This document shows positions 51,568 to 60,537 of a stretch of DNA of 64,000 nucleotides, one piece after another; position 1 is the first letter of the stretch; each line of letters starts with the position of its first letter. The notes beneath the pieces were generated by a model. That model ran no database searches and was not told where the DNA came from. It saw only the letters and a list, made by a program, of their open reading frames with translations. The stretch covers positions 124,001 to 188,000 of the forward strand of contig JBBRYS010000001.1 in assembly GCA_038237475.1 (NCBI GenBank), in the 5' to 3' direction. This DNA is from JAOAPY01 sp038237475 (GTDB lineage Bacteria > Acidobacteriota > Blastocatellia > Pyrinomonadales > Pyrinomonadaceae). The translations under genes were made by a program, and so were the position numbers.

Positions 51568-52140
51568 ATGCTTCTTCCGGTTTACATGCATCAGAATACG
51601 CTTCAATTAACGCAGTCGGTGCTGGCTGTCATCGACATGCAGGATGCTTTTCGCACAAAGATTCCGCACTTTGCGGAGATCGCCGCGCGCATCGCAGTCA
51701 TAACCGCCGGTGCGCAACTGCTGGGGTTGCCGGTAATCGTCACTGAGCAATATCCAAAAGGTCTGGGACATACGGCCCCGGAGATCCTGTCAGCGCTGCC
51801 TGACTCGCACGCAGTGATTGAGAAAACAGCATTCAGCTCGTGCGGGGCAACGGACTTTGTTTCGCGGCTGGCAGAGAATAGCGCGAAGCAGGTAATTGTC
51901 TGTGGCATCGAGGCGCATATTTGCGTCAACCAAACAGTTCACGATTTGCTGGCACGAGGCCTTCAGGTTCACTTGCTCACTGATTGTGTCGCCTCGCGCG
52001 ATGTCAGTGACCGCAAAGCGGCGACGAGAAAAATGCAGATGAGCGGCGCCATTCCATCTTCAGTCGAGATGGTGCTGTTTGAGCTGATGCGCGACGCAAA
52101 GCATGACCAGTTTAAGGCGATACAGGCACTGATAAAATAG
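51568..52140 (+). CDS. Isochorismatase-family cysteine hydrolase (YcaC-like)
   Basis: 190 residues. Catalytic triad candidates of the family: Asp23 in LAVIDMQDAF, Lys86 in VIEKTAFSSC and Cys119 in GIEAHICVNQT, with EQYPKGLG and TDCVASRD as further motifs. The family cleaves amide or ester bonds of small substrates; the substrate is not predictable. ATG at 51568; an internal ATG (MHQNTL) is an alternative. It is followed by a low-complexity repeat and then uvrD. Confidence 0.88.
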   Translation: MLLPVYMHQNTLQLTQSVLAVIDMQDAFRTKIPHFAEIAARIAVITAGAQLLGLPVIVTEQYPKGLGHTAPEILSALPDSHAVIEKTAFSSCGATDFVSRLAENSAKQVIVCGIEAHICVNQTVHDLLARGLQVHLLTDCVASRDVSDRKAATRKMQMSGAIPSSVEMVLFELMRDAKHDQFKAIQALIK

Positions 52141-52150
52141 TCCTGAAATC

Positions 52151-52276
52151 GTGCTTTGTACTTTGACCTTTGGGCTTTGTACTTTCGCAGCAACGACTGG
52201 GATCGTTAGCCACTCAGCCAACAACAGAAAGCAAAGCACAAAGGACAAAGCACAAAGCTCAAGGCTCCAAGTACAA
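52151..52276. repeat. CTTTGTR-type low-complexity inverted repeat, second copy
   Basis: Left arm 52151-52186 is built of CTTTGTACTTTGACCTTTGGG-type units (core GCTTTGTACTTTG); right arm 52229-52276 has the complementary GCAAAGCACAAAGGACAAAG and CACAAAGCTCAAGG units. Same sequence type as 20847-20998, unrelated flanking genes. Confidence 0.7.
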
Positions 52277-52314
52277 CGCATTTACTGACAAAGAATTACT
52301 GACAATTCGTATTA

Positions 52315-54765
52315 ATGGACACTCTTCTTTCACAACTAAACGAGCAGCAGCGCGAGGCTGTCATTAATACCGAAGGGCCGCTGCTGATCCTCGCGGGCGC
52401 CGGCTCCGGCAAGACCCGCGTAATCGCTTATCGCATCGCGTACTTGATTCTGGAACAGGGCGTCGCTCCCTGGAATATTCTCGCGGTCACATTCACTAAT
52501 AAGTCGGCCCAGGAGATGCGCACCCGCGTGCAGCACCTGCTGCAGGGCCATGAGCTTCCCGGCTTGCCCTGGGTCTCGACCTTTCACAGTCTCTGCGTGC
52601 GGATTCTGCGACAGGACATCGACCAGCTAAAAGAAAACTACAGCCGCACTTTCACGATTTACGATCAGGATGATTCCCTGCGCCTGGTCAAGAATGCAGT
52701 GAAGGATCTCGGATACGACGACAAGCAGATGGGCGCGCGCTCCGTGCAAAGCGCGATTAGCTCAGCCAAAAATCGCGGCGAAGATGTGGATGCCTTCGCT
52801 GCGCGCGCTGCTTACGAGGACGAGCGCCGCGCCGCTATCGCCCGCGTGTACAAAACCTATGAAGAACGGCTGCGTGCCAATAACGCTCTCGATTTTGACG
52901 ACCTGATGATCAAGACTGTGCGTCTGTTGCGCAACGCGCCTGAGGTGCGTGACAAGTATAATCGAAAATTTCGCTACATCCTGGTGGACGAATACCAGGA
53001 CACCAACTCGCTGCAGTTTGCTCTCGTCAGTTTCCTGACGCAGCAACAGCAGAACATTTGTGTGGTGGGCGATGAGGACCAGTCGATCTACAAATGGCGC
53101 GGCGCCGACATCACCAACATTCTGAATTTTGAGAAACATTTTGCGAAGGCAAAGACCATCCGTCTCGAGCAGAACTATCGTTCGACCCAGACGATTCTGG
53201 ATGTCGCCGGCGCTGTCGTTAAGCACAACACGGAACGCAAAGGCAAAAATCTCTGGACCTCGAATCCGGCCGGAGATCGTGTGCGTTACTACCAGGCGCT
53301 CGATGCTGAGGCCGAAGCACGTTTCGTGGCCTCGAAAATTCGCGAGCATCGTGATGACCAATATGACATTCGCGCGGCGGTCCTGTACCGCACCAACTCG
53401 CAGTCGAGAGTTTTTGAAGAAGCCATGCGGCGGGCCGGCTTGCCCTATAACATCGTCGGTGGTTTTTCTTTTTATGAGCGCATGGAAGTGCGCGACATCA
53501 TCTCCTATTTGAAACTCGCCTTGAACCCGACTGATTCCGTCGCGCTGCAACGGGTGATCAATAGTCCGCCGCGTGGTATCGGCAAACAGACTTTGGAAGA
53601 AATCGATCGACGCGCGCGCGAGCTTGGCAGCTCCAATTGGGAAACAATTGCCAGGGTGATTGAAAAGCCGGAGGGATTCAGTCCGCGCGCCATTGCAGCT
53701 CTGAAAAACTTCCGGAAGATAATACTTCGTCTCGCTGAACTTGCCGGCGCGCCGGTTAATGAGGGCGATGTCCCGGCCGTAGGCGACGCTCAGGGAAATA
53801 TGGACGAAGACTTCGCCCGACCTGAAACGGGCCAGACGCTTCAGGAACATGCCACTGTTTCCGATTCACCGGTTTCCGATGTGGTCAAAGCGGCGATACT
53901 TGACACTGGCTATGAACTGTCTTTGAAGTCAGAAAAAACGGATGAGGCCGAAGCGCGGCTTGAAAATCTTCAGGAGTTGGTCAACGCCGCAGTCGATTAC
54001 GATCAGCAGGGGATCGAGGGTTTGCGCGAATTCATCGACCACTCGGCGCTGGCATCGGATACGGACCAATATAAGAGTGAAGTGCCGGTGACCCTGTTGA
54101 CTGCGCACTCGGCCAAAGGGCTGGAGTTCCCGCTGGTCTTTATCGTGGGGTTGGAAGACGGTTTGTTTCCGCATTCACGCTCAGCCACCGATCCGGCCGA
54201 ATTGGAAGAAGAGCGGCGGCTTTGTTACGTGGCTATTACGCGCGCCGAGAAGTATCTGTACGTGACGCATGCCATGAAGCGGCGCGTCTACGGCGAAGAG
54301 CTGGCCTCGGAGCCTTCACAGTTTCTCAATGAGATGCCGCTGGAGATGATCGAAGATTTGACCATGGGCAAATCCTGGCTTTCGTTTGCACGCGGGTCAG
54401 CAACCGTCGCTTACGCAGACGAGCCGCGCGTTGAGAAGAAGAAGTACACCGGCAAGACTTACGACAGCGTGGACTCGATAGCTGAGTTTTTTAAATTGCG
54501 CGGGCAGCAAATGGGAAATACCAGGGGCAGTTCTCCGCCGGTAATTGTGAAGGCATCACAACGCGCCGCCGCCGGAGCTGCCGCCGCCAAGGCTGAGTCG
54601 TCGACAGATTTTGTCCCCGGCTCGTATGTGCGTCACTCAAAGTACGGTCGCGGGCTCGTCCTCCGGCGTGAAGGCGTAGGAGATTCGATCAAGCTGACGG
54701 TCAGTTTCCCGGGACATGGTCAAAAGAAGCTGGTGCAGAAATACGCCAACCTGGAAAAAGCGTAA
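52315..54765 (+). CDS. pcrA: ATP-dependent DNA helicase UvrD/PcrA
   Basis: 816 residues, superfamily 1A helicase. Motifs in order: LNEQQREAVINTEGPLLILAGAGSGKTRVIAYR (Walker A GAGSGKT), AVTFTNKSAQEMRTR, YILVDEYQDTNSLQ (Walker B), VVGDEDQSIYKWRGA, LEQNYRST, LLTAHSAKGLEFPLVFIVGLEDG and RRLCYVAITRAEKYLYVT. The C-terminal GSYVRHSKYGRGLVLRREG and KKLVQKYANLEK is the Tudor-like domain by which PcrA/UvrD contacts RNA polymerase. Acts in nucleotide excision and mismatch repair. A strong terminator follows. Confidence 0.96.
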   Translation: MDTLLSQLNEQQREAVINTEGPLLILAGAGSGKTRVIAYRIAYLILEQGVAPWNILAVTFTNKSAQEMRTRVQHLLQGHELPGLPWVSTFHSLCVRILRQDIDQLKENYSRTFTIYDQDDSLRLVKNAVKDLGYDDKQMGARSVQSAISSAKNRGEDVDAFAARAAYEDERRAAIARVYKTYEERLRANNALDFDDLMIKTVRLLRNAPEVRDKYNRKFRYILVDEYQDTNSLQFALVSFLTQQQQNICVVGDEDQSIYKWRGADITNILNFEKHFAKAKTIRLEQNYRSTQTILDVAGAVVKHNTERKGKNLWTSNPAGDRVRYYQALDAEAEARFVASKIREHRDDQYDIRAAVLYRTNSQSRVFEEAMRRAGLPYNIVGGFSFYERMEVRDIISYLKLALNPTDSVALQRVINSPPRGIGKQTLEEIDRRARELGSSNWETIARVIEKPEGFSPRAIAALKNFRKIILRLAELAGAPVNEGDVPAVGDAQGNMDEDFARPETGQTLQEHATVSDSPVSDVVKAAILDTGYELSLKSEKTDEAEARLENLQELVNAAVDYDQQGIEGLREFIDHSALASDTDQYKSEVPVTLLTAHSAKGLEFPLVFIVGLEDGLFPHSRSATDPAELEEERRLCYVAITRAEKYLYVTHAMKRRVYGEELASEPSQFLNEMPLEMIEDLTMGKSWLSFARGSATVAYADEPRVEKKKYTGKTYDSVDSIAEFFKLRGQQMGNTRGSSPPVIVKASQRAAAGAAAAKAESSTDFVPGSYVRHSKYGRGLVLRREGVGDSIKLTVSFPGHGQKKLVQKYANLEKA

Positions 54766-54790
54766 GCAGAACAAGGCCAGCCGTTGTGAC

Positions 54791-54826
54791 AAAGGGCGGA
54801 CCAACCCGGTCCGCCCTTTTAGTTTT
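54791..54826 (+). terminator. Terminator after uvrD/pcrA
   Basis: AAAGGGCGGACC (54791-54802) pairs with GGTCCGCCCTTT (54808-54819) around AACCC and runs into TTTTAGTTTT. It lies 25 bases after the helicase stop and before the convergent S46 peptidase; the A-run on the other side could make it bidirectional. Confidence 0.9.
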
Positions 54827-54843
54827 ACGTTAGTGCGCTCGAC

Positions 54844-56931
54844 CTAACGCTTAGTCAGTTCATCGGCTACTTCGTTGGCGTTGAAGACCTTGCGCAACAC
54901 CTCGAGCATGCCGCGAGAATCAACTGAGATGGCCCGATTGACGGATTCGTCGTACATGAAATCCCCAACCAGCGACTGAATGTTTCCGTCAAAGATTAAC
55001 CCGATCAGCTCGGCATTCTTGTTGATCGTTGGCGAACCCGAGTTGCCGCCAATGATGTCATTGGTAGTGACAAAATTGAACGGGGTCATCATATCAAGCG
55101 CAGACTTCTTATCCAGCCAACGTTGCGGCAGGTTGTAAGGAAACTCGGCTTTGTACTGGGCAGAACGCGCGAACAGACCACCCAACGTTGTGTAAGGGGC
55201 AATCTTCTTCCCGTTCTCCATATAGCCCTTGACCGTCCCGTACGACAAACGGAGGGTGAAAGTAGCGTCAGGATAAAGTTTTGTCCCTTCGGTCTCGAAC
55301 AACGCCCGTGCGATCTTTGAATAGTTGGCTCGCTCCACGCCGGTGACCTCGGCTTCGTACCGCTGACGTAGCTCACGAGCTTTTGCGTCGATGGTGCGCG
55401 CCAGCACGATCATCGGATCCTTGGAAGCCTCGATGGCCGCCCACTTTCCGTCTGCCAACTCTTTTCGGTAGGCGGGGTCCTTGAGTTTCGTGCCCTCGAT
55501 TAATTCCGCGGCCCGTGCCTCGGCCGTCTTGCCGTGCATGATCTGTTTCACCAGCGGATTGTCGGCGCCCAGCAACTCAATCATGTAGCCGAGCGAATCG
55601 GCCAGTTTCAACTTTTCAAAGTCGTCGTGACTCGGGGCCGGCGAGTACAGACCAAGTTCCAGCGACGCTCGTCGCGCATCAGTAAACTCCGGCAAGCGCT
55701 CGGAGTTTGGTTTGTTGCTTTCAGCCGCCAGGCGCACGAGCGTGCGGGCATAGCCAAATAAGGTGCTATTAAAGCCGCTGCCTTGGTCAAAAATCCTTCG
55801 TTCACGAATATAGGAAGTCAGTCCCTGATGCGCTTTGGCGATTGCGTCCCAGGCGTCCCCGTACATTTTCTGTCGCTCAGGCTTGGCAGCGATGGACTTG
55901 CGCAGCGCCGCTTCTTCTTTCAGCTTGCGATCCATCAGCGTCTTATCTTTCAAGCCCGCCAGCTGGCCGCGATAAACTTTCAGCGCATTTTGCACGCTGT
56001 TCAGTTCGTTCTGCGCTTGCCGTGTTTGTTCATCACCCAGCGCCATGTAGGTCTTCAGCATAGCCTCACGCCGTTCGAGCAGACGCAGGATAATTGGAAT
56101 GCTTGTGTCGCGCAGTTCCTGCAAGTGGGCCACCGTGTCCAAACGAGCAGTGTTTCCGGGATTGCCCGAAACAAAGGCCAACTCACCTTCCTTCGAACCA
56201 GCTTTGGACCACTTGAAGTAGCTCTCCGGATGCACGGGCTGATCATTCTCGTAAACGCGCACCAGGGCCATATCGATGTTAAAGCGGGGAAAATTAAAAT
56301 TGTCAGGATCGCCCCCGAAAAAGGCTGCCTGAAATTCCGGCACAAATACCAGGCGCACATCTGTGTACTTTTTATAGCGATAAAGATTGTACTGGCCGCC
56401 CTGATAAAGGGTAACCACATCCGAGCGCAGCCCGGTCGCCTTATTTGATTCGCCTTCAATGGAGGCAATCTCGGCGCGCCGCGCATTAAACCCCTCCGCG
56501 TCGCTCATGTTCGGCTTAACCGCGCTATTAACACGCGCAGTGACATCCTCGGCGCTTTCGAGCACGTTCAACTCCAGACTTGGAGCTTTGATCTCGTCCG
56601 ACGATTTGTGCGCCACGAAACCTTCCCTGGCAAGATCCTTTTGCGGCGTGCTTACCTCATTAACTATGTCTTCGACAATGTGGTAATTGGTCAGAACCAA
56701 ACCATTGGGTGAGACAAAAGAGCCTGAGCCGCCGTTATTAAAACGCACCGAAGCCAGTTGCACTTTCTTAAGCCAGGCGTCGGTAATTTCAAAGCCGTAT
56801 TTGCGCTTGATCTCGGCGCGCGGCACATTGTTGAAGGTCCACATCCCTTCGTCGGCCCGCGCGGAAAAATTCAGAGTTTGCAGACTGAAAAGCGCGATAA
56901 TCAACGCGCACAAAGACTTTCTAAATTTCAT
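54844..56931 (-). CDS. S46 family dipeptidyl-peptidase (DPP7-like)
   Basis: 695 residues, exported (signal peptide about 1-26). Chymotrypsin-fold catalytic triad: His84 in GLVLTNYHIVED, Asp about 220 in FPRFNIDMALVR, Ser631 in IGGNSGSPTINK. The residue 18 positions after the catalytic Ser, which sets S1 specificity in this family (Gly in DPP7, Arg in DPP11), is Gly649 in IFDGNIQSL, pointing to hydrophobic rather than acidic P1. An alpha-helical lid domain lies between Asp and Ser. It probably releases dipeptides from oligopeptides in the periplasm. Confidence 0.92.
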   Translation of the reverse strand: MKFRKSLCALIIALFSLQTLNFSARADEGMWTFNNVPRAEIKRKYGFEITDAWLKKVQLASVRFNNGGSGSFVSPNGLVLTNYHIVEDIVNEVSTPQKDLAREGFVAHKSSDEIKAPSLELNVLESAEDVTARVNSAVKPNMSDAEGFNARRAEIASIEGESNKATGLRSDVVTLYQGGQYNLYRYKKYTDVRLVFVPEFQAAFFGGDPDNFNFPRFNIDMALVRVYENDQPVHPESYFKWSKAGSKEGELAFVSGNPGNTARLDTVAHLQELRDTSIPIILRLLERREAMLKTYMALGDEQTRQAQNELNSVQNALKVYRGQLAGLKDKTLMDRKLKEEAALRKSIAAKPERQKMYGDAWDAIAKAHQGLTSYIRERRIFDQGSGFNSTLFGYARTLVRLAAESNKPNSERLPEFTDARRASLELGLYSPAPSHDDFEKLKLADSLGYMIELLGADNPLVKQIMHGKTAEARAAELIEGTKLKDPAYRKELADGKWAAIEASKDPMIVLARTIDAKARELRQRYEAEVTGVERANYSKIARALFETEGTKLYPDATFTLRLSYGTVKGYMENGKKIAPYTTLGGLFARSAQYKAEFPYNLPQRWLDKKSALDMMTPFNFVTTNDIIGGNSGSPTINKNAELIGLIFDGNIQSLVGDFMYDESVNRAISVDSRGMLEVLRKVFNANEVADELTKR

Positions 56932-57040
56932 TGTTACCTCGACAAACTGGATTTGCGGGAGAGGTTTTTAGAGCCCCCGCCATGTAAATTGGATGCCTGA
57001 GATTAGTAATCGTTCCATGACTCTATTGTCAAGGCAGACA

Positions 57041-57109
57041 ACAGGCGCTCAGAGTACCGGCTTCAGCCGGGTCTTTTCTGAACTGAAAGGCGGTGCTCTG
57101 AGCGCCTGT
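57041..57109. repeat. Dispersed palindromic element, copy B
   Basis: ACAGGCGCTCAGAGTACCG at 57041-57059 is the complement, with one mismatch, of CGGTGCTCTGAGCGCCTGT at 57091-57109, giving a 19-bp terminal inverted repeat around a 31-base centre with TCAGCCGGG and a short AAAGG. Shares the GCGCTCAGAGTACC core with copy A at 51464-51536. Confidence 0.8.
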
Positions 57110-57184
57110 GTCAGATGTTGCTTTGCGTTCCCGTAGTCGGTGTCGCTAGAATGCTGCCGCAGGACCGTACTCGCTTCTATTTAA

Positions 57185-57643
57185 ATGGACAATGCTTCGA
57201 TCGCCCAACGCTTTTTTCGTCTCGCGGCCTTGATGGAACTGCGCGGCGACGATCCCTTTCGGCTCCGTTCCTACCGCAACGCTGCGGAAGCAATTGAAGT
57301 CTGGCCCTCGCCGCTCAAAGAGATAGCTGAAAAGGAAGGCATGGCCGGGCTGCAGGCTATTCCTGGAATCGGTAAGGCCATCGCCGGCAAGATCATTGAA
57401 CTGCTGGATAAAGGCACCTTCGATGCATGGGAGAGACTGATCGCCGAAACTCCGGAGACGCTGCTTGATCTGCTGGAACTACCGGGCATTGGCCCAAAGA
57501 CGGTCATGACCCTCTATCAAAAATTCAAAATCTCTTCGCTTGCTGACTTGAAGGCTTTCGTCACCGGCGGCGGGCTCGATCTCGTCGACGGCATCGGACC
57601 AAAAACCGCAGAGAAGATTAAGGAGCGCCTGCTGAACACTTGA
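57185..57643 (+). CDS. Stand-alone helix-hairpin-helix protein (PolX N-terminal-like)
   Basis: 152 residues matching the 8-kDa and fingers-like HhH part of family X polymerases: NASIAQRFFRLAALMELRGDDPFRLRSYRNAAEAI, then HhH units LQAIPGIGKAIAGKIIELL, LLELPGIGPKTVMTLY and LVDGIGPKTAEKIKERL. The polymerase palm and PHP nuclease of PolX are absent and the gene ends cleanly before a terminator, so it appears to be an independent DNA-binding protein. Probably binds gapped or nicked DNA. Confidence 0.85.
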   Translation: MDNASIAQRFFRLAALMELRGDDPFRLRSYRNAAEAIEVWPSPLKEIAEKEGMAGLQAIPGIGKAIAGKIIELLDKGTFDAWERLIAETPETLLDLLELPGIGPKTVMTLYQKFKISSLADLKAFVTGGGLDLVDGIGPKTAEKIKERLLNT

Positions 57644-57648
57644 AAGAG

Positions 57649-57690
57649 ATCGAGCCGGGCATCGATTCAACGAGGCCCGGCTCGATTCTT
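57649..57690. terminator. Hairpin after the HhH gene
   Basis: ATCGAGCCGGGC (57649-57660) pairs perfectly with GCCCGGCTCGAT (57675-57686), followed by TCTT; AAGAG before the stem makes it symmetrical, so it may serve both this gene and the convergent small gene at 57709. Confidence 0.75.
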
Positions 57691-57708
57691 AAGATCAGTG
57701 GGAGTCGA

Positions 57709-57918
57709 TCAGCTCAGCAATCCACCCAGCTTTGACGCTACGTCACCTGCTCCTGCAGCGCTGGCGCTGCCGCCACCACCGATGACATTCTCAATCTGTC
57801 CGGCAATAGGCGCAGGCAACTTGTCCTTCAGGAAACCCAGCACCGTAGCAATAGCGGTCTTCGCCTGCTCCGGAGAGATACCTGTTTTTTCTGTGACCTT
57901 GCCAATAAGTTCTTCCAT
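57709..57918 (-). CDS. Small conserved-type protein, possibly DUF2267/DUF937-like
   Basis: 69 residues. Helical N-terminus (EELIGKVTEKTGISPEQAKTAIATVLGFLKDKLP), then a Gly/Ala/Ser-rich segment (GGGGSASAAGAGDVASKLGGLL). The TGISPEQAKTAI pattern resembles small DUF proteins involved in unknown functions. ATG at 57918 has AAGGAG six bases upstream, a strong reason for this start over longer open-frame versions. It lies 69 bases after the HerA-like ATPase. Confidence 0.75.
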   Translation of the reverse strand: MEELIGKVTEKTGISPEQAKTAIATVLGFLKDKLPAPIAGQIENVIGGGGSASAAGAGDVASKLGGLLS

Positions 57919-57987
57919 TGTGTTCTCCTTGCGCCAACCTTCAGCGCTGTAGTTTGTACCCTCGGTTAAAAGCAAACAGGGTAAAGA

Positions 57988-60459
57988 CTACTGCCAGGCC
58001 GGCGTTGTTCGTCCCTGCTCGTCATGCCAATGCGGGGCCCAGGCCAGCGTCACGAGCCTGACGGCGATATTCGCTTTCGTTAGCTTCAAAGTAACAATCT
58101 CAAGTTCTTCGTTCTGAGAATCCATCGCTCTTTCGAGTGCTTCGGTTTCCCCTTTGAATTGTTCGTTTAAATCAGCCAGTTGTAGTGCCATGGCCTCTAC
58201 TGTTTCCTCGGCGCGGCCAACATCAGCCGATTCTTTCATTGTCCGGCTGACGCCCTTGACGGCAGTGGTGGCGCGCCCCAGTGTCGACATGCTGACTGCT
58301 TTGCGACCCATGAAGGAAGACAGCAGAGTCGCGCCGAAGGAGATTGCGGTTTGAAATTTCTGGCTCTTGGCCTGCTCCTGTTCTCGGGCGACTGCCTGCT
58401 CCGCGCGTCGTTTCCTTTCTTCCAAACCTGCGATTTTAGGAGCGTATTTTTGTCGCAGCCTTTCCACTTCCTGATCGCGCCGCTCGCGTGCCAATTGCTG
58501 CAAGCGGATGCGGAAGTCCCGCTCTGATTCGTCCGGGGTCGAGGCAATACCGAGGCTGGGACTACGCCTTAATTCAAGTCTCTGATTGCGATAGACCCAG
58601 GCGGCAAAGTCCTTCTGCCAGTTTGTATAGCTCTTAGCTTTTGTAGCTGCCGACGGTAAATCTGCAAAGGCCGCCTGTCCCTGCGGGTCCGTCTCAAGAT
58701 CCGAGAGCGTAAGATCGATTAACGGCGTTCCTTCCCATTCAACTGGAACCGGTCCCTCGGTGATCGCAGCGAGCGCGGTGACATCCTGCGAGGTTTCGAT
58801 CGTCTTTTCGGTGAACCGCACCTGCGCCGATCCCAGCAGCATGGGTTGGTAAACGAGCCTTGTACCCGCTGCGCCGCTGCTGCGAAGTGGCATGAAATAC
58901 TGAGTCACGTCCGGTGAGACTGCGGGTCGCTGACTCTTAGCTGTCACTGCGGGGCCCGCTCCGGCAGCTTCTGGCGACGCGCCTATTGTAGTCTCTCGTG
59001 ACGACTGAGCAACTGCAGATGCGGCACTCAAAGGGGGTGAAGATTCCTTGATTGGTTTCATCAACGTCTTGATCTGAGAGCGAGTCAGCGGACCACGCAG
59101 ATAAGACATCGCCCAGCGTGTCTCGAAGATTTCCGGAGCGTCTTCATGCACGTTGTTCAGCAGGAATATACGACTGCCCAAACCCGCCAGGGTTTCTTCC
59201 ATTGCCTGTCGATCAAACCCCTTTCCTGAACCGGCGGCTACTCCTTCCAACCCCTCAAGCACCTTTGACTTGTCGCGGTCGGTTTGCAGGCGGCCGATAA
59301 ACCAGGTACCGGCATTCGAGAGCCCCTTGTAATCAAGATCGACCGGATTCTGAGTCGCCAGCACGACTCCTAAACCAAACGCGCGCCCCTGCTTTAGTAG
59401 GGTAAGTAGCGGCAGCTTTGAGGGCGGATTGGCGACGGGAGGGAAGTACCCAAAAATCTCATCCATGTAGAGTATCGCCCGGAGACTGGTTGTCCCGGAT
59501 TGCGTCCTCATCCAACCCAGGGTTTGATTGAGCAGCAATGAGACGAAGAACATTCGTTCCGAATCGCTCAGGTGTGCAATCGAAAAAATCGCAATGCGCG
59601 GCTTGCCGTTCGCCGTGTGCAAAATCTGCTGAATGTCGAGCGGTTCACCTTCCATCCACGCAGCGAACCCCGGCGCCGCGACGAGATTATTTAGCGACAT
59701 CGCCAGTTCGAAGCGTTCCTTTGCCGGGAAGAACGAATCAAGATCCATGACTCCAATTTTTGTAACCGGAGGGGATTGAATCTCCTGTATCAAAGCGCCG
59801 ATGTCGAGATCCCTGCCGGCGGACCAGGCGCTGTTGAGGATCGTAGACAGCAGAATGTGTTCACGGCTCCTGAGGGGATCTGCCTCAATACCCAGCAACC
59901 CCAGCAGAGAGGTAACGGTAGTATTCACGCGTTCGCTCATCAACTCGTCATCGTCCTGAATGGCTGCCGGAGGCGCCCCAAACGATTTCAAAATTGAGAC
60001 TGGCTGGCCGGCATTGCTCCCGGGCGTATAGATCGTAAACTCAGCAGCGGCGCGCAGGTTCCTGATGCGCGCACCATCCTGCCCCCATTCTGCGAGGCCT
60101 TTTTTCCAAAGCCCAGCCTGTTGGGCGGCGTACTCTGCCTTTGAGAGATTTTTCCTGGTCGCGTCCTCTTCGTTTACCCATGGTTCAAAATCTTCGGGCC
60201 GGAGATCGGGAAAAGTAAGGAGGAGATTTGCCAGGTCGCCTTTGGGATCTATCACGATCGCCGGCACACCATCGATGGCAGCTTCCTCGAGCAGAGCTAT
60301 GCAAAGCCCGGTCTTGCCGCTGCCGGTCATACCAACACAGACCGCGTGCGTCACGAGATCCTTAGAGTCATACAGGACGAGCCCTTCTTTTGGCTGCTTG
60401 CTTGCCAGGTCATAGGGTCGGCCAAGATAAAACGCGCCCAGCTTTTCAAAATCTTCCAT
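57988..60459 (-). CDS. HerA-like ATP-binding protein (DUF87 family)
   Basis: 823 residues. N-terminal HerA/FtsK-type ATPase: Walker A VGMTGSGKTGLCIALLEEA (about 42-60), VIDPKGDLANLLL, Walker B ILYMDEIFGYFPP, then LLKQGRAFGLGVVLATQNPVDLDYKGLSNAGTWFIGRLQTDRDK (core ATQNPVDLDYKGLSNAG). After about 480 comes a different region: a low-complexity linker, a domain with RFTEKTIETSQDV, and a long coiled coil (about 630-800). Likely a DNA or protein translocase; no NurA or other nuclease partner is adjacent. ATG at 60459. Confidence 0.85.
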   Translation of the reverse strand: MEDFEKLGAFYLGRPYDLASKQPKEGLVLYDSKDLVTHAVCVGMTGSGKTGLCIALLEEAAIDGVPAIVIDPKGDLANLLLTFPDLRPEDFEPWVNEEDATRKNLSKAEYAAQQAGLWKKGLAEWGQDGARIRNLRAAAEFTIYTPGSNAGQPVSILKSFGAPPAAIQDDDELMSERVNTTVTSLLGLLGIEADPLRSREHILLSTILNSAWSAGRDLDIGALIQEIQSPPVTKIGVMDLDSFFPAKERFELAMSLNNLVAAPGFAAWMEGEPLDIQQILHTANGKPRIAIFSIAHLSDSERMFFVSLLLNQTLGWMRTQSGTTSLRAILYMDEIFGYFPPVANPPSKLPLLTLLKQGRAFGLGVVLATQNPVDLDYKGLSNAGTWFIGRLQTDRDKSKVLEGLEGVAAGSGKGFDRQAMEETLAGLGSRIFLLNNVHEDAPEIFETRWAMSYLRGPLTRSQIKTLMKPIKESSPPLSAASAVAQSSRETTIGASPEAAGAGPAVTAKSQRPAVSPDVTQYFMPLRSSGAAGTRLVYQPMLLGSAQVRFTEKTIETSQDVTALAAITEGPVPVEWEGTPLIDLTLSDLETDPQGQAAFADLPSAATKAKSYTNWQKDFAAWVYRNQRLELRRSPSLGIASTPDESERDFRIRLQQLARERRDQEVERLRQKYAPKIAGLEERKRRAEQAVAREQEQAKSQKFQTAISFGATLLSSFMGRKAVSMSTLGRATTAVKGVSRTMKESADVGRAEETVEAMALQLADLNEQFKGETEALERAMDSQNEELEIVTLKLTKANIAVRLVTLAWAPHWHDEQGRTTPAWQ

Positions 60460-60537
60460 TGCTGCTCTATTTCTCCTTCTGCATCCTGACGGTTCACAAT
60501 AACCTTGGCGGAAGCTCCAGGGTTAATACCCGGCGTA

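Noticed and set aside
52762..53850. 362-codon open frame on the minus strand inside uvrD/pcrA
   Set aside because: It is fully antisense to conserved helicase motifs, has no recognisable domain, and long antisense frames are common in GC-rich codon patterns.
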